Shown here: piece after piece, positions 54,449 to 62,968 of the stretch
How the letters are laid out: each line of letters begins with the position of its first letter
Position numbering within the stretch: the stretch's first letter is position 1
From: Methylobacterium currus
GTDB taxonomy: Bacteria; Pseudomonadota; Alphaproteobacteria; Rhizobiales; Beijerinckiaceae
Assembly: GCF_003058325.1 (NCBI RefSeq)
Contig: NZ_CP028843.1
Coordinates: 84,501 to 148,500 of the forward strand
Length of the DNA stretch: 64,000 nucleotides
Direction: 5' to 3'
Notes under the pieces: model-generated
Told to the model about the DNA's origin: nothing
Database searches by the model: none
What the model saw: the letters and a program-made list of their open reading frames with translations, nothing else
Position numbers and translations under genes: made by a program

Positions 54449-54939
54449 TTTTTGACAGCATAGTCCGGATCCGGGCTGCTGATCGTGTGCTGGGGACGAC
54501 CGAACCCCAGACCAGCCGAGCGCAACAGTCGATGGATGCTCGCCACGCTCATGCGCAAGCCCGTCTCCTCCGCCAAGCGGTCGGCCAGCCGGGCGGCGGT
54601 CCACATCGAGAACGGCAGGTCCAGGGCGCGGGGCCGTCGCCGCACCAGCTCGACCAGCCGCTCGCGATAGGCGGCTCCGGCTTTGGCCGGCTTGCCCGAG
54701 CGCGGCGCGTCGGAGAGTCCGTCGATGCCCTCGGCCTCATAGCGATGGACCCAGCGTCGGACCGTCTCACCGCTCTCGCGCACGATCGTGGCGACCTCGG
54801 AGATGGTGAGGCCCTGCTCGGCCAGCAGCAGGATCATCTGCGCACGCGTGCGGACCCGGACGTCACGCGTCATGCGATAGAGATCGTCAAGCCCGCGCAG
54901 CTGATCGACGTTCAGCTTGTCCAGATGCAAGGCGCGCAT
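54418..54939 (-). CDS. IS630 transposase, DNA-binding part (orfA)
   Basis: 173-aa helix-turn-helix region: MRALHLDKLNVDQLRGLDDLYRM, then VRTRAQMILLLAEQGLTISEVATIVRESGETVRRWVHRYEAEGIDGLSD and a second HTH-like region (SMWTAARLADRLAEETGLRMSVASIHRLLRSAGLGF). The frame ends shortly after the seven-A slippery run (gtc aaa aaa agg), where a -1 shift would join the catalytic part. ATG 54939 follows CAGGGGGCCGCG. Confidence 0.82.
   Translation of the reverse strand: MRALHLDKLNVDQLRGLDDLYRMTRDVRVRTRAQMILLLAEQGLTISEVATIVRESGETVRRWVHRYEAEGIDGLSDAPRSGKPAKAGAAYRERLVELVRRRPRALDLPFSMWTAARLADRLAEETGLRMSVASIHRLLRSAGLGFGRPQHTISSPDPDYAVKKRRSNALATA
54447..54453 (-). promoter_or_regulatory. programmed -1 frameshift site (A7)
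   Basis: Seven A on the coding strand, followed by GG. The orfA frame reads AAA AAA AGG and the orfB frame reads CAA AAA AAG, so a one-base backward slip joins them. Poly-A slippage is usual for two-frame IS630 transposases. Confidence 0.7.
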
Positions 54940-55420
54940 CGCGGCCCCCTGATAACACACCAGCATACCACAAAAATTATGAGGACGTACTCAGATCCAG
55001 CTCACCATCGCGGACGCGGTGGCCGAGGCCCATGACAGCCACCACCCGATCGCCTCCGCGCTGTATTACGAGGAGCAGCGGGCCGAGGCCGCCCGCCGGG
55101 CCGGGGACTTTCGCGAGAACCGGATCCCGAAATTCCTGACCTGGTTCGAGCGGGTGCTGGCCGCCAACCCCGCCGGCCCGCGCCACCTCGTCGGCGCCCG
55201 CCTCAGCTACGCCGACCTCTCGCTGTTCCAGCTCGTCGAGGGCCTCGCCTACGCCTTCCCGCGGGCCACCGAGCGGGCGCTCGGACCCACGCCGAAGGTC
55301 GTCGCGCTCCATCGGCTCGTGGCGTCCCGGCCGCGCATCGCCGCCTATCTGGCGAGCGACCGGCGCGCGCCCTTCAACGAGGACGGGATCTTCCGTCGCT
55401 ACCCCGAGCTCGACGGCTGA

Positions 55421-55956
55421 GCGGCTGCGAGCCAAGTGCCGCGAAGCGGGGCAGGTGGATGAACGCCCCCTTGACCATCGCTCATCTCCCGGGTGACGCA
55501 GGAGAAGCGCCGCGTCGGCCCCGCTGCTGATTCGGCTGCGAGGCCGCGAGGCGGTCCGCGCCGACCCCGAATAGCCTCCGGCGGGCCGCGCGCGAACGGC
55601 GCGTCCTTAACCGTTAACGCGCCCCGAGAGGGGTGCCGGCGCGCCTTTTCCGAGCCGGAGCCGAGCCGGAACCCTGCCAAATCCTTGCACGGCAAAGGAA
55701 GTTTTCGGTTCGTTGCGGGTTCGCAACGGTGTGTCCGCAAGTGGACAGCAGGGGCCTCGATTTACAGAAAATTAACCACCCGGGCGCGAAAATATCTTAA
55801 CGAATGGTTCACCAGACCGCGCCGCAAGGTGCGATTCGGGCGACGGCAAGAAAATTACCTTCCGTCAGGAACACGTTTTCGACAATATAAGAATCAAGAT
55901 ACCTCACCTCTGTCCGGAGGCGAGCAAGACAACGCGTCAAAAAATTGGGGGCTGGC
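55421..55956. other. 536-base region upstream of the flagellar regulator
   Basis: No gene seen. GC drops towards the right (55740-55930), where promoters are likely. It contains a dyad GGCGCGT (55598-55604) / ACGCGCC (55617-55623) around a centre with CTTAACCGTTA, and further TTAA elements at 55767 and 55797. TTAA half sites are typical of CtrA control of alphaproteobacterial motility genes, but no TTAA-N7-TTAA site was found. Confidence 0.35.
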
Positions 55957-56652
55957 GTGTACATCGTCGTCGACGAGCGGGAAAACGTGGCCGCGCAATA
56001 CGTGGAAGGCTTCGGCGTGGAGGGCGTTGCGGCCAGGGGGCTGGACGTGCGGGACGTCCGTACCTGGATCGACGCCACGCCACCCCAGGATCTCGCCCAG
56101 GACCTCGCGGCGGTCCAGGGCTTCGTGATCGGCGATTGCGCCGACCGCACCGCCTTCACGGCCATCCTGCGCAGCCTGTCCGGCGCGCCGATCATCGCGC
56201 TCAACGAGACCCGCTCCCTGGAGCAGACCCTCGCCCTGTTCACCGCCGGCATCGACGACGTGGTCCGCAAGCCGGTCCATGTGCGCGAGATCATCGCCCG
56301 GGCCGGCGCGATCCGCCGCCGCACCAACCGCAGCGAGGCGAAGCCCGCGAGCACGCCGGACAAGAGCGGCCGCCTGACGGTCCATACCGACGGCCGCGAT
56401 CCCGAGATCGACGGCGAGAGCCTGATGCTGCCGCGGCGCGAGCGCGACATCCTGGACTACCTCGCCCGCAACCGCGGCCGGCCGGTGACCAAGGGCCAGA
56501 TCTTCAAGGCGGTCTACGGCGATCTCGACGCGGCGGTCGACGAGAGCGTGGTCGAGGGCCACATCAGCAAGCTGCGCAAGAAGCTGCGGATGCGCCTCGG
56601 CTACGACCCGATCGAGGCCAAGCGCATGGCCGGCTACACCTTCGTCGGCTGA
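55957..56652 (+). CDS. ftcR: flagellar response regulator, FtcR-like
   Basis: 231-aa OmpR-type regulator with a receiver that begins VYIVVDERENVAAQYVEGFGVEGVAARG, the style of FtcR from Brucella and relatives, where it activates flagellar genes. The usual phospho-Asp region reads QGFVIGDCADR and the receiver looks degenerate, while DDVVRKPVHVREIIARAGAIRRR keeps the conserved Lys. The C-terminal winged helix has LPRRERDILDYLARNRGRPVTKGQIFKAVYGDLDAAVDESVVEGHISKLRKKL. GTG 55957 is chosen to match the family start; TTG 55945 is possible. The position beside the flagellins supports the call. Confidence 0.8.
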   Translation: MYIVVDERENVAAQYVEGFGVEGVAARGLDVRDVRTWIDATPPQDLAQDLAAVQGFVIGDCADRTAFTAILRSLSGAPIIALNETRSLEQTLALFTAGIDDVVRKPVHVREIIARAGAIRRRTNRSEAKPASTPDKSGRLTVHTDGRDPEIDGESLMLPRRERDILDYLARNRGRPVTKGQIFKAVYGDLDAAVDESVVEGHISKLRKKLRMRLGYDPIEAKRMAGYTFVG

Positions 56653-56671
56653 TCGCCGCCTCCCCACAACG

Positions 56672-56710
56672 AAGAGCCGCCCGCGACCCCGACGGTCACG
56701 GGCGGCTCTT
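56672..56710. terminator. bidirectional terminator, ftcR / flagellin 1
   Basis: 12-bp arms AAGAGCCGCCCG / CGGGCGGCTCTT with a 15-base loop, between the converging ftcR and flagellin genes. TTT follows on the plus strand. Confidence 0.7.
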
Positions 56711-56755
56711 TCCGTTCGGCCGTCGGCGGTCCCCGCAGGGACCGCCCTCCCCCGC

Positions 56756-58522
56756 TTAGCGGAAGAGCGATAGGACGTTCTGGCTCGCCGAGTTGGCGAT
56801 CGAGAGCGCCTGCACCGCCAGCTGCTGCTGCGTCTGCAGCGCCTTCAGCTTCGTCGACTCTTCCTCCACGTCCGCATCCACCAGGATGCCGATGGTGCGG
56901 TCGTTGGCCTTCATCAGCGTGTCGACGAACGCCTTCTGACCGTCGATCTGCGTCTTGTTGGCGCCCAGCTTCGTGCCCGCATCCGTCACCTTGGCGATCG
57001 CCTTGTCGACCGCCGTGATCACCGCCTGAAGGTCCAGGTCGCCCTTGGTGCCCACCAGCTTCGAGATGTCGATGCTGGCGATCGAGTACGAGCCGAGGCC
57101 GGTATTCGAGTAGGTGTTGCCGGCCGTGTCGAGGATGCCCTGCGCCGGCGTCGTTCCGGCGTCGGTGCCTTTTGCGCTCCGCACCACCACGGTGCCGGCC
57201 GCCGCCGGGTTGGTGGGGCCGGCCGTGAAGCCGTAGCTCGCCGCGTCCGCGCCGCCGATCGTGATCGCGTTCGCGGCGACCGAGTTGGTCAGGGTGATCT
57301 TGCCGCTGGCGAGCGTGGCGCTCACCGTGCTGGCCGTCGCGGCACCCAGCGCCGAGTTGAGCATCGCCACGATGTCGGTGGTATTCACCGCGGTGTTGCT
57401 CGTCGAGGTCGCCGCGCCACCCAGCGCGGTGAAGCTCGCGGCGTTCAGGGTGATGGTCTTCGTCGCCGAGCCGTCGTTGATCGAGATCGTCTTCGTGTTG
57501 CCACCCGACAGATCGAAGGTGGTGATGGCCGTGCCGGTGACGATGGCCGGCTGTGCCGCTGTCGTCACGGTGCCGAAGCCGATATCGATCACCTTCTTGC
57601 TGGCCGACGATGCGTTGGCGAGCTGCACGTCGAGCGTCGCGGCCGTCCCGGCACCGGTGGTGGCGAAGGTCAGGCGCCCGGCCGTATCGAGGGCGGCCAC
57701 CACCTTGCCGCTGAGATTGGCGTTGGCGGAGATCTGGTTGTTGAGGGCGCTGATAAATTCGTCGGTCGTGACCTTGTTCAGGTCCTTGGCCGCCGATTGC
57801 AGGGTTGCGGTGTTGAGCGTCAGCGTACCGGCCAGGCCGCTCACGTTCACCGAGAGCGAGACCTCGTTCGGGCCGGAGAAATCGGCCGTACCGGTTCCCG
57901 ATCCGAAGCCGGTGGTCCCGGTCAGCGAGGTCGCGGCGACGATCTGCGCCGTCGTGGCGGCGGTGGTGACGCTGACCGAGTTGGTGTCGTAGAGCTTGAT
58001 GTTCTGCACGTCGACGCTGACCTGCGAGAACGTGATCGTGCCGTTGGCCGTGCGCGCAAAGCCGCCGACCACGTTCTGGGTCGCCTGGTAGGCCGTGTTG
58101 GTGGTCGCCGAGTTGACCGACAGCCAGTTCTGGCCGCTCGAGTTCGAGGAATCGGCCGTCGCCTTCATCTTCGACTGGATGGCGGCGATCTCGGTCTGCA
58201 CCTTGGTGCGGTCGACGCCCGGGGACAGCGCCGTCTGCAGCTTGGAGCGCATGTTCTGCAGGTCGGACAGGATGCTGTTGAGGCCGTTATAGGCCGTGTC
58301 GACCGACGACGAGCCGAGGCCGAGCGAGTCCTTGACCGCGCCGAGCGAGGCGTTGTCGGTGCGCACGGTGGTGGCGATCGACCAGTAGGCGGCGTTGTCC
58401 GAGGCGGCCGAGACGCGCTGACCGGTGGAGACGCGGTTGCTGGTCGTGTCCAGGCTCTGGTTGATGTTCTTGAGCGTGGTCAGCGCCGTCATCGCGGCGT
58501 TGTTGGTGAGAAGGCTGGTCAC
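56756..58522 (-). CDS. fliC: flagellin 1 (long variable domain)
   Basis: 588-aa flagellin, the filament subunit exported by the flagellar type III system. The D0/D1 start [20 protein letters not shown] and the end [21 protein letters not shown] are the canonical coiled ends. The central domain (about 190-480) is Thr/Ala/Gly-rich and about 107 residues longer than in the other two copies. The start is GTG 58522 (MTSLLTNN...), preceded by CCGGAAGCATCAGCC. The N-terminal ~190 residues are nearly identical to the two downstream-numbered copies. Confidence 0.95.
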   Translation of the reverse strand: MTSLLTNNAAMTALTTLKNINQSLDTTSNRVSTGQRVSAASDNAAYWSIATTVRTDNASLGAVKDSLGLGSSSVDTAYNGLNSILSDLQNMRSKLQTALSPGVDRTKVQTEIAAIQSKMKATADSSNSSGQNWLSVNSATTNTAYQATQNVVGGFARTANGTITFSQVSVDVQNIKLYDTNSVSVTTAATTAQIVAATSLTGTTGFGSGTGTADFSGPNEVSLSVNVSGLAGTLTLNTATLQSAAKDLNKVTTDEFISALNNQISANANLSGKVVAALDTAGRLTFATTGAGTAATLDVQLANASSASKKVIDIGFGTVTTAAQPAIVTGTAITTFDLSGGNTKTISINDGSATKTITLNAASFTALGGAATSTSNTAVNTTDIVAMLNSALGAATASTVSATLASGKITLTNSVAANAITIGGADAASYGFTAGPTNPAAAGTVVVRSAKGTDAGTTPAQGILDTAGNTYSNTGLGSYSIASIDISKLVGTKGDLDLQAVITAVDKAIAKVTDAGTKLGANKTQIDGQKAFVDTLMKANDRTIGILVDADVEEESTKLKALQTQQQLAVQALSIANSASQNVLSLFR

Positions 58523-58880
58523 GGCTGATGCTTCCGGTGTTGTGGCGTGGCACGAATCTGCGAGGTTCCGGGCTCGCACCGGTGCAGCGGACCGACATCA
58601 TGCTTCGGGCATGGCACTGATCGGCTGCGCTTTAACACATCCGGATTCTCACCGGGGTCAGCGGCTCGACATCATGTCTTGGGCTCGCGAGAACCCATCC
58701 GCTGCGCCTGCACCGACCTGGGACCGGCACCGCCGCCCGCCCCGTCGATAGGGAGAGATTGCACGCGATAGGTTGTTCGATGCTTAATCTTAAAGCGCCC
58801 CTGCAAATAAACCAAGACATTGATCGATAGAGCCAGGCTATAGAGTAATATTTGATCAACCATAACAAGAAATAAGAACA
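58523..58880 (-). promoter_or_regulatory. leader/promoter of flagellin 1 with paired motifs
   Basis: It contains two related 34-35-bp motifs at 58577-58610 and 58650-58684, both with CACCGG...CAGCGG...CGACATCATG. The region 58523-58770 is almost the same as the leader of flagellin 2. The left part is AT-rich (58770-58880) and likely holds the promoter. The motifs could be operators or leader RNA elements. Confidence 0.6.
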
Positions 58881-58886
58881 ACAAAA

Positions 58887-58913
58887 AAGGCCACGCCGGC
58901 GAGGCGTGGCCTT
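58887..58913 (-). terminator. rho-independent terminator of flagellin 2
   Basis: Stem AAGGCCACGCC / GGCGTGGCCTT with a 5-base loop, followed on the minus strand by a run of six T. Strong terminator 64 bases after the flagellin 2 stop. Confidence 0.9.
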
Positions 58914-58976
58914 GTGGTCCGGTGGGGGCGGCACCCGAGCGGCCGCCCCCGTCCCGGAGGAACTGCCCTTCTCCGC

Positions 58977-60422
58977 TTAGCGGAAGAGCGAGAGGATGTT
59001 CTGGCTCGCCGAGTTGGCGATCGAGAGCGACTGCACCGCCAGCTGCTGCTGCGTCTGCAGCGCCTTCAGCTTCGTCGACTCTTCCTCAACGTCCGCGTCC
59101 ACCAGGATGCCGATGGTGCGGTCGTTGGCCTTCATCAGCGTGTCGACGAACGCCTTCTGCCCGTCGATCTGCGTCTTGTTGGCGCCCAGCTTCGTGCCCG
59201 CATCCGTCACCTTGGCGATCGCCTTGTCGACCGCCGTGATCACCGCCTGAAGGTCCAGGTCGCCCTTGGTGCCCACCAGCTTCGAGATGTCGAGATTGGC
59301 GATCGAGTACGAGCCGAGGCCGGTATTCGCGTAGGTGTTGCCGGCCGTGTCGAGGATGCCCTGCGCCGGCATCGTTCCGGCGGCGGTGCCGTTGCCGCTG
59401 GCATTGGAGCCGCTGCTCGGGACCGTGGCGGTGAAGCCGACGTCGATCAGCGTGTTGCCGGAGCTGGCGGCCACGTTGGTCAGCGTCAGCGCGACGTCCG
59501 ACCCCGAACCGACCGACTGGAACGTCAGGCGACCGGCACTGTCGAGCGAGGCGATGGCCTTGTTCGCGCCGATCTTAGCCGTGATCTGGTTGTTGACAGC
59601 GTCGAGGAACTCGTCGGTCGTGACCTTGGTGAGATCCTTTGCGGCCGATTGCAGGCTGGTCTTGTTCAGGACGATGTTCGCGGTCACGGTCGTGGGGACC
59701 GGGGGGATCGCGTTGTTGTTCTGCGTCAGGGCGAGGTTGAACGACACCTCGTTGGTGGTGCTGAAATCCGCCGTGCCGGCCGTCCCCGCAGCAGCGCCCG
59801 GCCGGAAACCCGTCGTCCCGGTCAGTGCGGTCGAACCTACGAACTGAGCGGCGCTGGCAGCGGTGGTGACGCTGGTCGAATTGGTGTCGTAGAGCTTGAT
59901 GTTCTGCACGTCGACGCTGACCTGCGAGAACGTGATCGTGCCGTTGGCCGTGCGCGCAAAGCCGCCGACCACGTTCTGGGTCGCCTGGTAGGCCGTGTTG
60001 GTGGTCGCCGAGTTGACCGACAGCCAGTTCTGGCCGCTCGAGTTCGAGGAATCGGCCGTCGCCTTCATCTTCGACTGGATGGCGGCGATCTCGGTCTGCA
60101 CCTTGGTGCGGTCGACGCCCGGGGACAGCGCCGTCTGCAGCTTGGAGCGCATGTTCTGCAGGTCGGACAGGATGCTGTTGAGGCCGTTATAGGCCGTGTC
60201 GACCGACGACGAGCCGAGGCCGAGCGAGTCCTTGACCGCGCCGAGCGAGGCGTTGTCGGTGCGCACGGTGGTGGCGATCGACCAGTAGGCGGCGTTGTCC
60301 GAGGCGGCCGAGACGCGCTGGCCGGTGGAGACGCGGTTGCTGGTCGTGTCGAGCTGCTGGTTGATGTTCTTGAGCGTGGTCAGCGCCGTCATCGCGGCGT
60401 TGTTGGTGAGAAGGCTGGTCAC
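58977..60422 (-). CDS. fliC: flagellin 2
   Basis: 481-aa flagellin from GTG 60422. The ends are as in flagellin 1: [20 protein letters not shown] and [17 protein letters not shown]. The central domain ([39 protein letters not shown]) differs from flagellin 1 but is nearly identical to flagellin 3. It has its own leader and terminator, so each copy is a separate transcription unit. Confidence 0.95.
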   Translation of the reverse strand: MTSLLTNNAAMTALTTLKNINQQLDTTSNRVSTGQRVSAASDNAAYWSIATTVRTDNASLGAVKDSLGLGSSSVDTAYNGLNSILSDLQNMRSKLQTALSPGVDRTKVQTEIAAIQSKMKATADSSNSSGQNWLSVNSATTNTAYQATQNVVGGFARTANGTITFSQVSVDVQNIKLYDTNSTSVTTAASAAQFVGSTALTGTTGFRPGAAAGTAGTADFSTTNEVSFNLALTQNNNAIPPVPTTVTANIVLNKTSLQSAAKDLTKVTTDEFLDAVNNQITAKIGANKAIASLDSAGRLTFQSVGSGSDVALTLTNVAASSGNTLIDVGFTATVPSSGSNASGNGTAAGTMPAQGILDTAGNTYANTGLGSYSIANLDISKLVGTKGDLDLQAVITAVDKAIAKVTDAGTKLGANKTQIDGQKAFVDTLMKANDRTIGILVDADVEEESTKLKALQTQQQLAVQSLSIANSASQNILSLFR

Positions 60423-60785
60423 GGCTGATGCTTCCGGTGTTGTGGCGTGGCGGGAATGTGCAAGGTTCCGGGCTTGCACCGGTGCAGCGGACCGACATCA
60501 TGCTTCGGGCATGGACTGATCGGCTGCGCTTTAACACATCCGGATTCTCACCGGGGTCAGCGGCTCGACATCATGTCTTGGGCTCGTGAGAACCCATCCG
60601 CTGCGCCTGCACCGACCTGGGACCGGCACCGCCGCCCGCCCCGTCGATAGGGAGAGATTGCACGCGACAGGTTATTCAATGATTAAGCTTAAGGCGCCCC
60701 TGCGAAAGAGCCTAAATCTTGACAGACATTTACGAATAGACATCGCAATGATTGGTTAACCATAACTCAGAGTAAGCACAACAAA
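60423..60785 (-). promoter_or_regulatory. leader/promoter of flagellin 2 with paired motifs
   Basis: Motifs at 60477-60510 and 60549-60583 match those of flagellin 1 base for base over their CGACATCATG cores. The AT-rich part (60665-60785) beyond the conserved block probably holds the promoter. Confidence 0.6.
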
Positions 60786-60812
60786 AAGGCCACGCCGGCG
60801 AGGCGTGGCCTT
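60786..60812 (-). terminator. rho-independent terminator of flagellin 3
   Basis: Same stem as at 58887 (AAGGCCACGCC / GGCGTGGCCTT), with five T on the minus strand, 62 bases after the flagellin 3 stop. Confidence 0.9.
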
Positions 60813-60874
60813 TTGGTCTGGCGTGGAGCGGCGGCCGAGCGGCCGCCCCGTCCCGGAGGAACCGTGCTCTCGGC

Positions 60875-62320
60875 TCAGCGGAAGAGCGAGAGGATGTTCT
60901 GGCTCGCCGAGTTGGCGATCGAGAGCGCCTGCACCGCCAGCTGCTGCTGCGTCTGCAGCGCCTTCAGCTTCGTCGACTCCTCCTCCACGTCCGCGTCCAC
61001 CAGGATGCCGATGGTGCGGTCGTTGGCCTTCATCAGCGTGTCGACGAACGCCTTCTGCCCGTCGATCTGCGTCTTGTTGGCGCCCAGCTTCGTGCCCGCA
61101 TCCGTCACCTTGCCGATTGCCTTGTCGACCGCCGTGATCACCGCCTGAAGGTCCAGGTCGCCCTTGGTGCCTACCAGCTTCGAGATGTCGAGATTGGCGA
61201 TCGAGTACGAGCCGAGGCCGGTATTCGCGTAGGTGTTGCCGGCCGTGTCGAGGATGCCCTGCGCCGGCAGAGTGCCGGCGGCGGTGCCGTTGCCGCTGGC
61301 ATTGGAGCCGCTGCTCGGGACCGTGGCGGTGAAGCCGACGTCGATCAGCGTGTTGCCGGAGCTGGCGGCCACGTTGGTCAGCGTCAGCGCGACGTCCGAC
61401 CCCGAACCGACCGACTGGAACGTCAGGCGACCGGCACTGTCGAGCAGAGCGATGGCCTTGTTCGCGCCGATCTTAGCCGTGATCTGGTTGTTGATGGCTT
61501 CAAGGAACTCGTCGGTCGTGACCTTAGTGAGATCCTTTGCGGCCGATTGCAGGCTGGTCTTGTTCAGGACGATGTTCGCGGTCACGGTCGTGGGGACCGG
61601 GGGGATCGCGTTGTTGTTCTGCGTCAGGGCGAGGTTGAACGACACCTCGTTGGTGGTGCTGAAATCCGCCGTGCCGGCCGTCCCGACCGCGGCGCCCGGC
61701 CGGAAACCCGTCGTCCCGGTGAGCGACGTGCTGGCCGAGAACTGAGCGCCGGTCGCGGCGGTCGTGATGCTGGCGGAGTTGGTGTCGTAGAGCTTGATGC
61801 TCTGCACGTCGACGCTGACCTGCGAGAACGTGATCGTGCCGTTGGCCGTGCGCGCAAAGCCGCCGACCACGTTCTGGGTCGCCTGGTAGGCCGTGTTGGT
61901 GGTCGCCGAGTTGACCGACAGCCAGTTCTGGCCGCTCGAGTTCGAGGAATCGGCCGTCGCCTTCATCTTCGACTGGATGGCGGCGATCTCGGTCTGCACC
62001 TTGGTGCGGTCGACGCCCGGGGACAGCGCCGTCTGCAGCTTGGAGCGCATGTTCTGCAGGTCGGACAGGATGCTGTTGAGGCCGTTATAGGCCGTGTCGA
62101 CCGACGACGAGCCGAGGCCGAGCGAGTCCTTGACCGCGCCGAGCGAGGCGTTGTCGGTGCGCACGGTGGTGGCGATCGACCAGTAGGCGGCGTTGTCCGA
62201 GGCGGCCGAGACGCGCTGGCCGGTAGAGACGCGGTTGCTGGTCGTGTCCAGGTTCTGGTTGATGTTCTTGAGCGTGGTCAGCGCCGTCATCGCGGCGTTG
62301 TTGGTGAGAAGGCTGGTCAC
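60875..62320 (-). CDS. fliC: flagellin 3
   Basis: 481-aa flagellin from GTG 62320, very close to flagellin 2 over its full length. Differences cluster around residues 190-215 ([15 protein letters not shown] versus [15 protein letters not shown]) and one residue in the N-terminal helix (NQN versus NQQ and NQS). The conserved ends are intact. Several flagellins in a complex filament are common in Rhizobiales. Confidence 0.95.
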   Translation of the reverse strand: MTSLLTNNAAMTALTTLKNINQNLDTTSNRVSTGQRVSAASDNAAYWSIATTVRTDNASLGAVKDSLGLGSSSVDTAYNGLNSILSDLQNMRSKLQTALSPGVDRTKVQTEIAAIQSKMKATADSSNSSGQNWLSVNSATTNTAYQATQNVVGGFARTANGTITFSQVSVDVQSIKLYDTNSASITTAATGAQFSASTSLTGTTGFRPGAAVGTAGTADFSTTNEVSFNLALTQNNNAIPPVPTTVTANIVLNKTSLQSAAKDLTKVTTDEFLEAINNQITAKIGANKAIALLDSAGRLTFQSVGSGSDVALTLTNVAASSGNTLIDVGFTATVPSSGSNASGNGTAAGTLPAQGILDTAGNTYANTGLGSYSIANLDISKLVGTKGDLDLQAVITAVDKAIGKVTDAGTKLGANKTQIDGQKAFVDTLMKANDRTIGILVDADVEEESTKLKALQTQQQLAVQALSIANSASQNILSLFR

Positions 62321-62968
62321 GGCTGATGCTTCCGGTGCTGTGGCGTGGCGGGAATGTGCAAGGTTCCGGGCTCTCACCGGTGCAGCCGACCAGCATCATG
62401 CTTTGGGCATGCACTGGCCGACTGCGCTTTAACACATCCGGATTCTCACCGGGTCAACGGTTCGACATCATGTCTTGGGCTCGTGAGAACCCATCCGTTG
62501 CGCCTTCCAACGGCCCTCCGTGGCGCCGCTGACCTGCTCACTATCGAACCCGCCCCGTTAGCAACCGATTAAGTCGGTGGTAATACCCGCTATCCACACG
62601 GGCCCCAGGACGCCTCGGCCCCAGGCGTTCAGCAAGGTGACGGAGATGTCCGGCCGCCATGCACCGGCGATTTGAAGCAGATCGGCCTCATCACTCCGAC
62701 GCTTCGCCCGATCGACCTTGCGGCATGTCGCCGTTGCCCACCGCGAAACGACGCCGGCATTGGCAAAGTCCGTGCAACCGGAGCTCCGATCGGCGCAAAT
62801 CAGGCGCCGCGACCTTGCCCTTCGGCGGTCCGCCCATCGCGAGCGGCGCGGCGGATCACCGGTCGAGGCCCCGGCAGCCCCGCGCACCGGGCGGCGAGGC
62901 GAGAAAAAGCCCCGCGCAAGCCACCGGCCTTAGAGCCGTAGCCCCATCAAGAGGGAGCGTTGCGGGAT
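62321..62968. promoter_or_regulatory. divergent region between flagellin 3 and motA
   Basis: 648 bases. The left 190 bases are the flagellin 3 leader, a more diverged version of the other two, with motifs at 62375-62408 and 62447-62480. The rest holds no gene and should include the motA promoter. AAGAGGGAGCG at 62949-62959 is the likely motA ribosome site. Confidence 0.5.

Larger units (their letters stand above)
53875..54991 (-). mobile_element. IS630-family insertion sequence
   Basis: 1117-bp element. The ends read AGTACAGCC... on the left and, as complement, AGTACGTCC... on the right, an imperfect terminal inverted repeat of about 28 bp (19 matches in the first 28 counted from GTAC). A CA dinucleotide flanks it on both sides (53873-53874 and 54992-54993). 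It encodes a two-frame transposase on the minus strand. The family usually duplicates TA; the CA reading here is based on restoring the GST frame, and the outer AG/CT bases are assigned to the element for that reason. Confidence 0.88.
53594..55420 (+). pseudogene. glutathione S-transferase gene split by an IS630-family element
   Basis: Residues before the insertion (53594-53874) are the thioredoxin-like GST domain: ELHYWPSIQGRGEFVRLALEEAGAEYVDV, PYLRDGDLVIGQTAAILLHLG. After it (54992-55420) come the helical domain: QIQLTIADAVAEAHDSHHPI, FLTWFERVLAAN, LVGARLSYADLSLFQLVEGLAYAFP. The reading frame stops inside the element. Deleting 53875-54993 (element plus one CA) gives ...THQIQLTIADAVAEAHD in frame with no other damage, so the break is recent and this is the only lesion I see. 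Confidence 0.9.

Noticed and set aside
55560..55830. A standard CtrA site (TTAA-N7-TTAA) upstream of the flagellar regulator
   Set aside because: TTAA elements occur but none has seven-base spacing.
58977..60422. Flagellin copies 2 and 3 as an assembly duplication
   Set aside because: They differ at scattered positions, have different leaders and slightly different terminators, so they are real separate genes.
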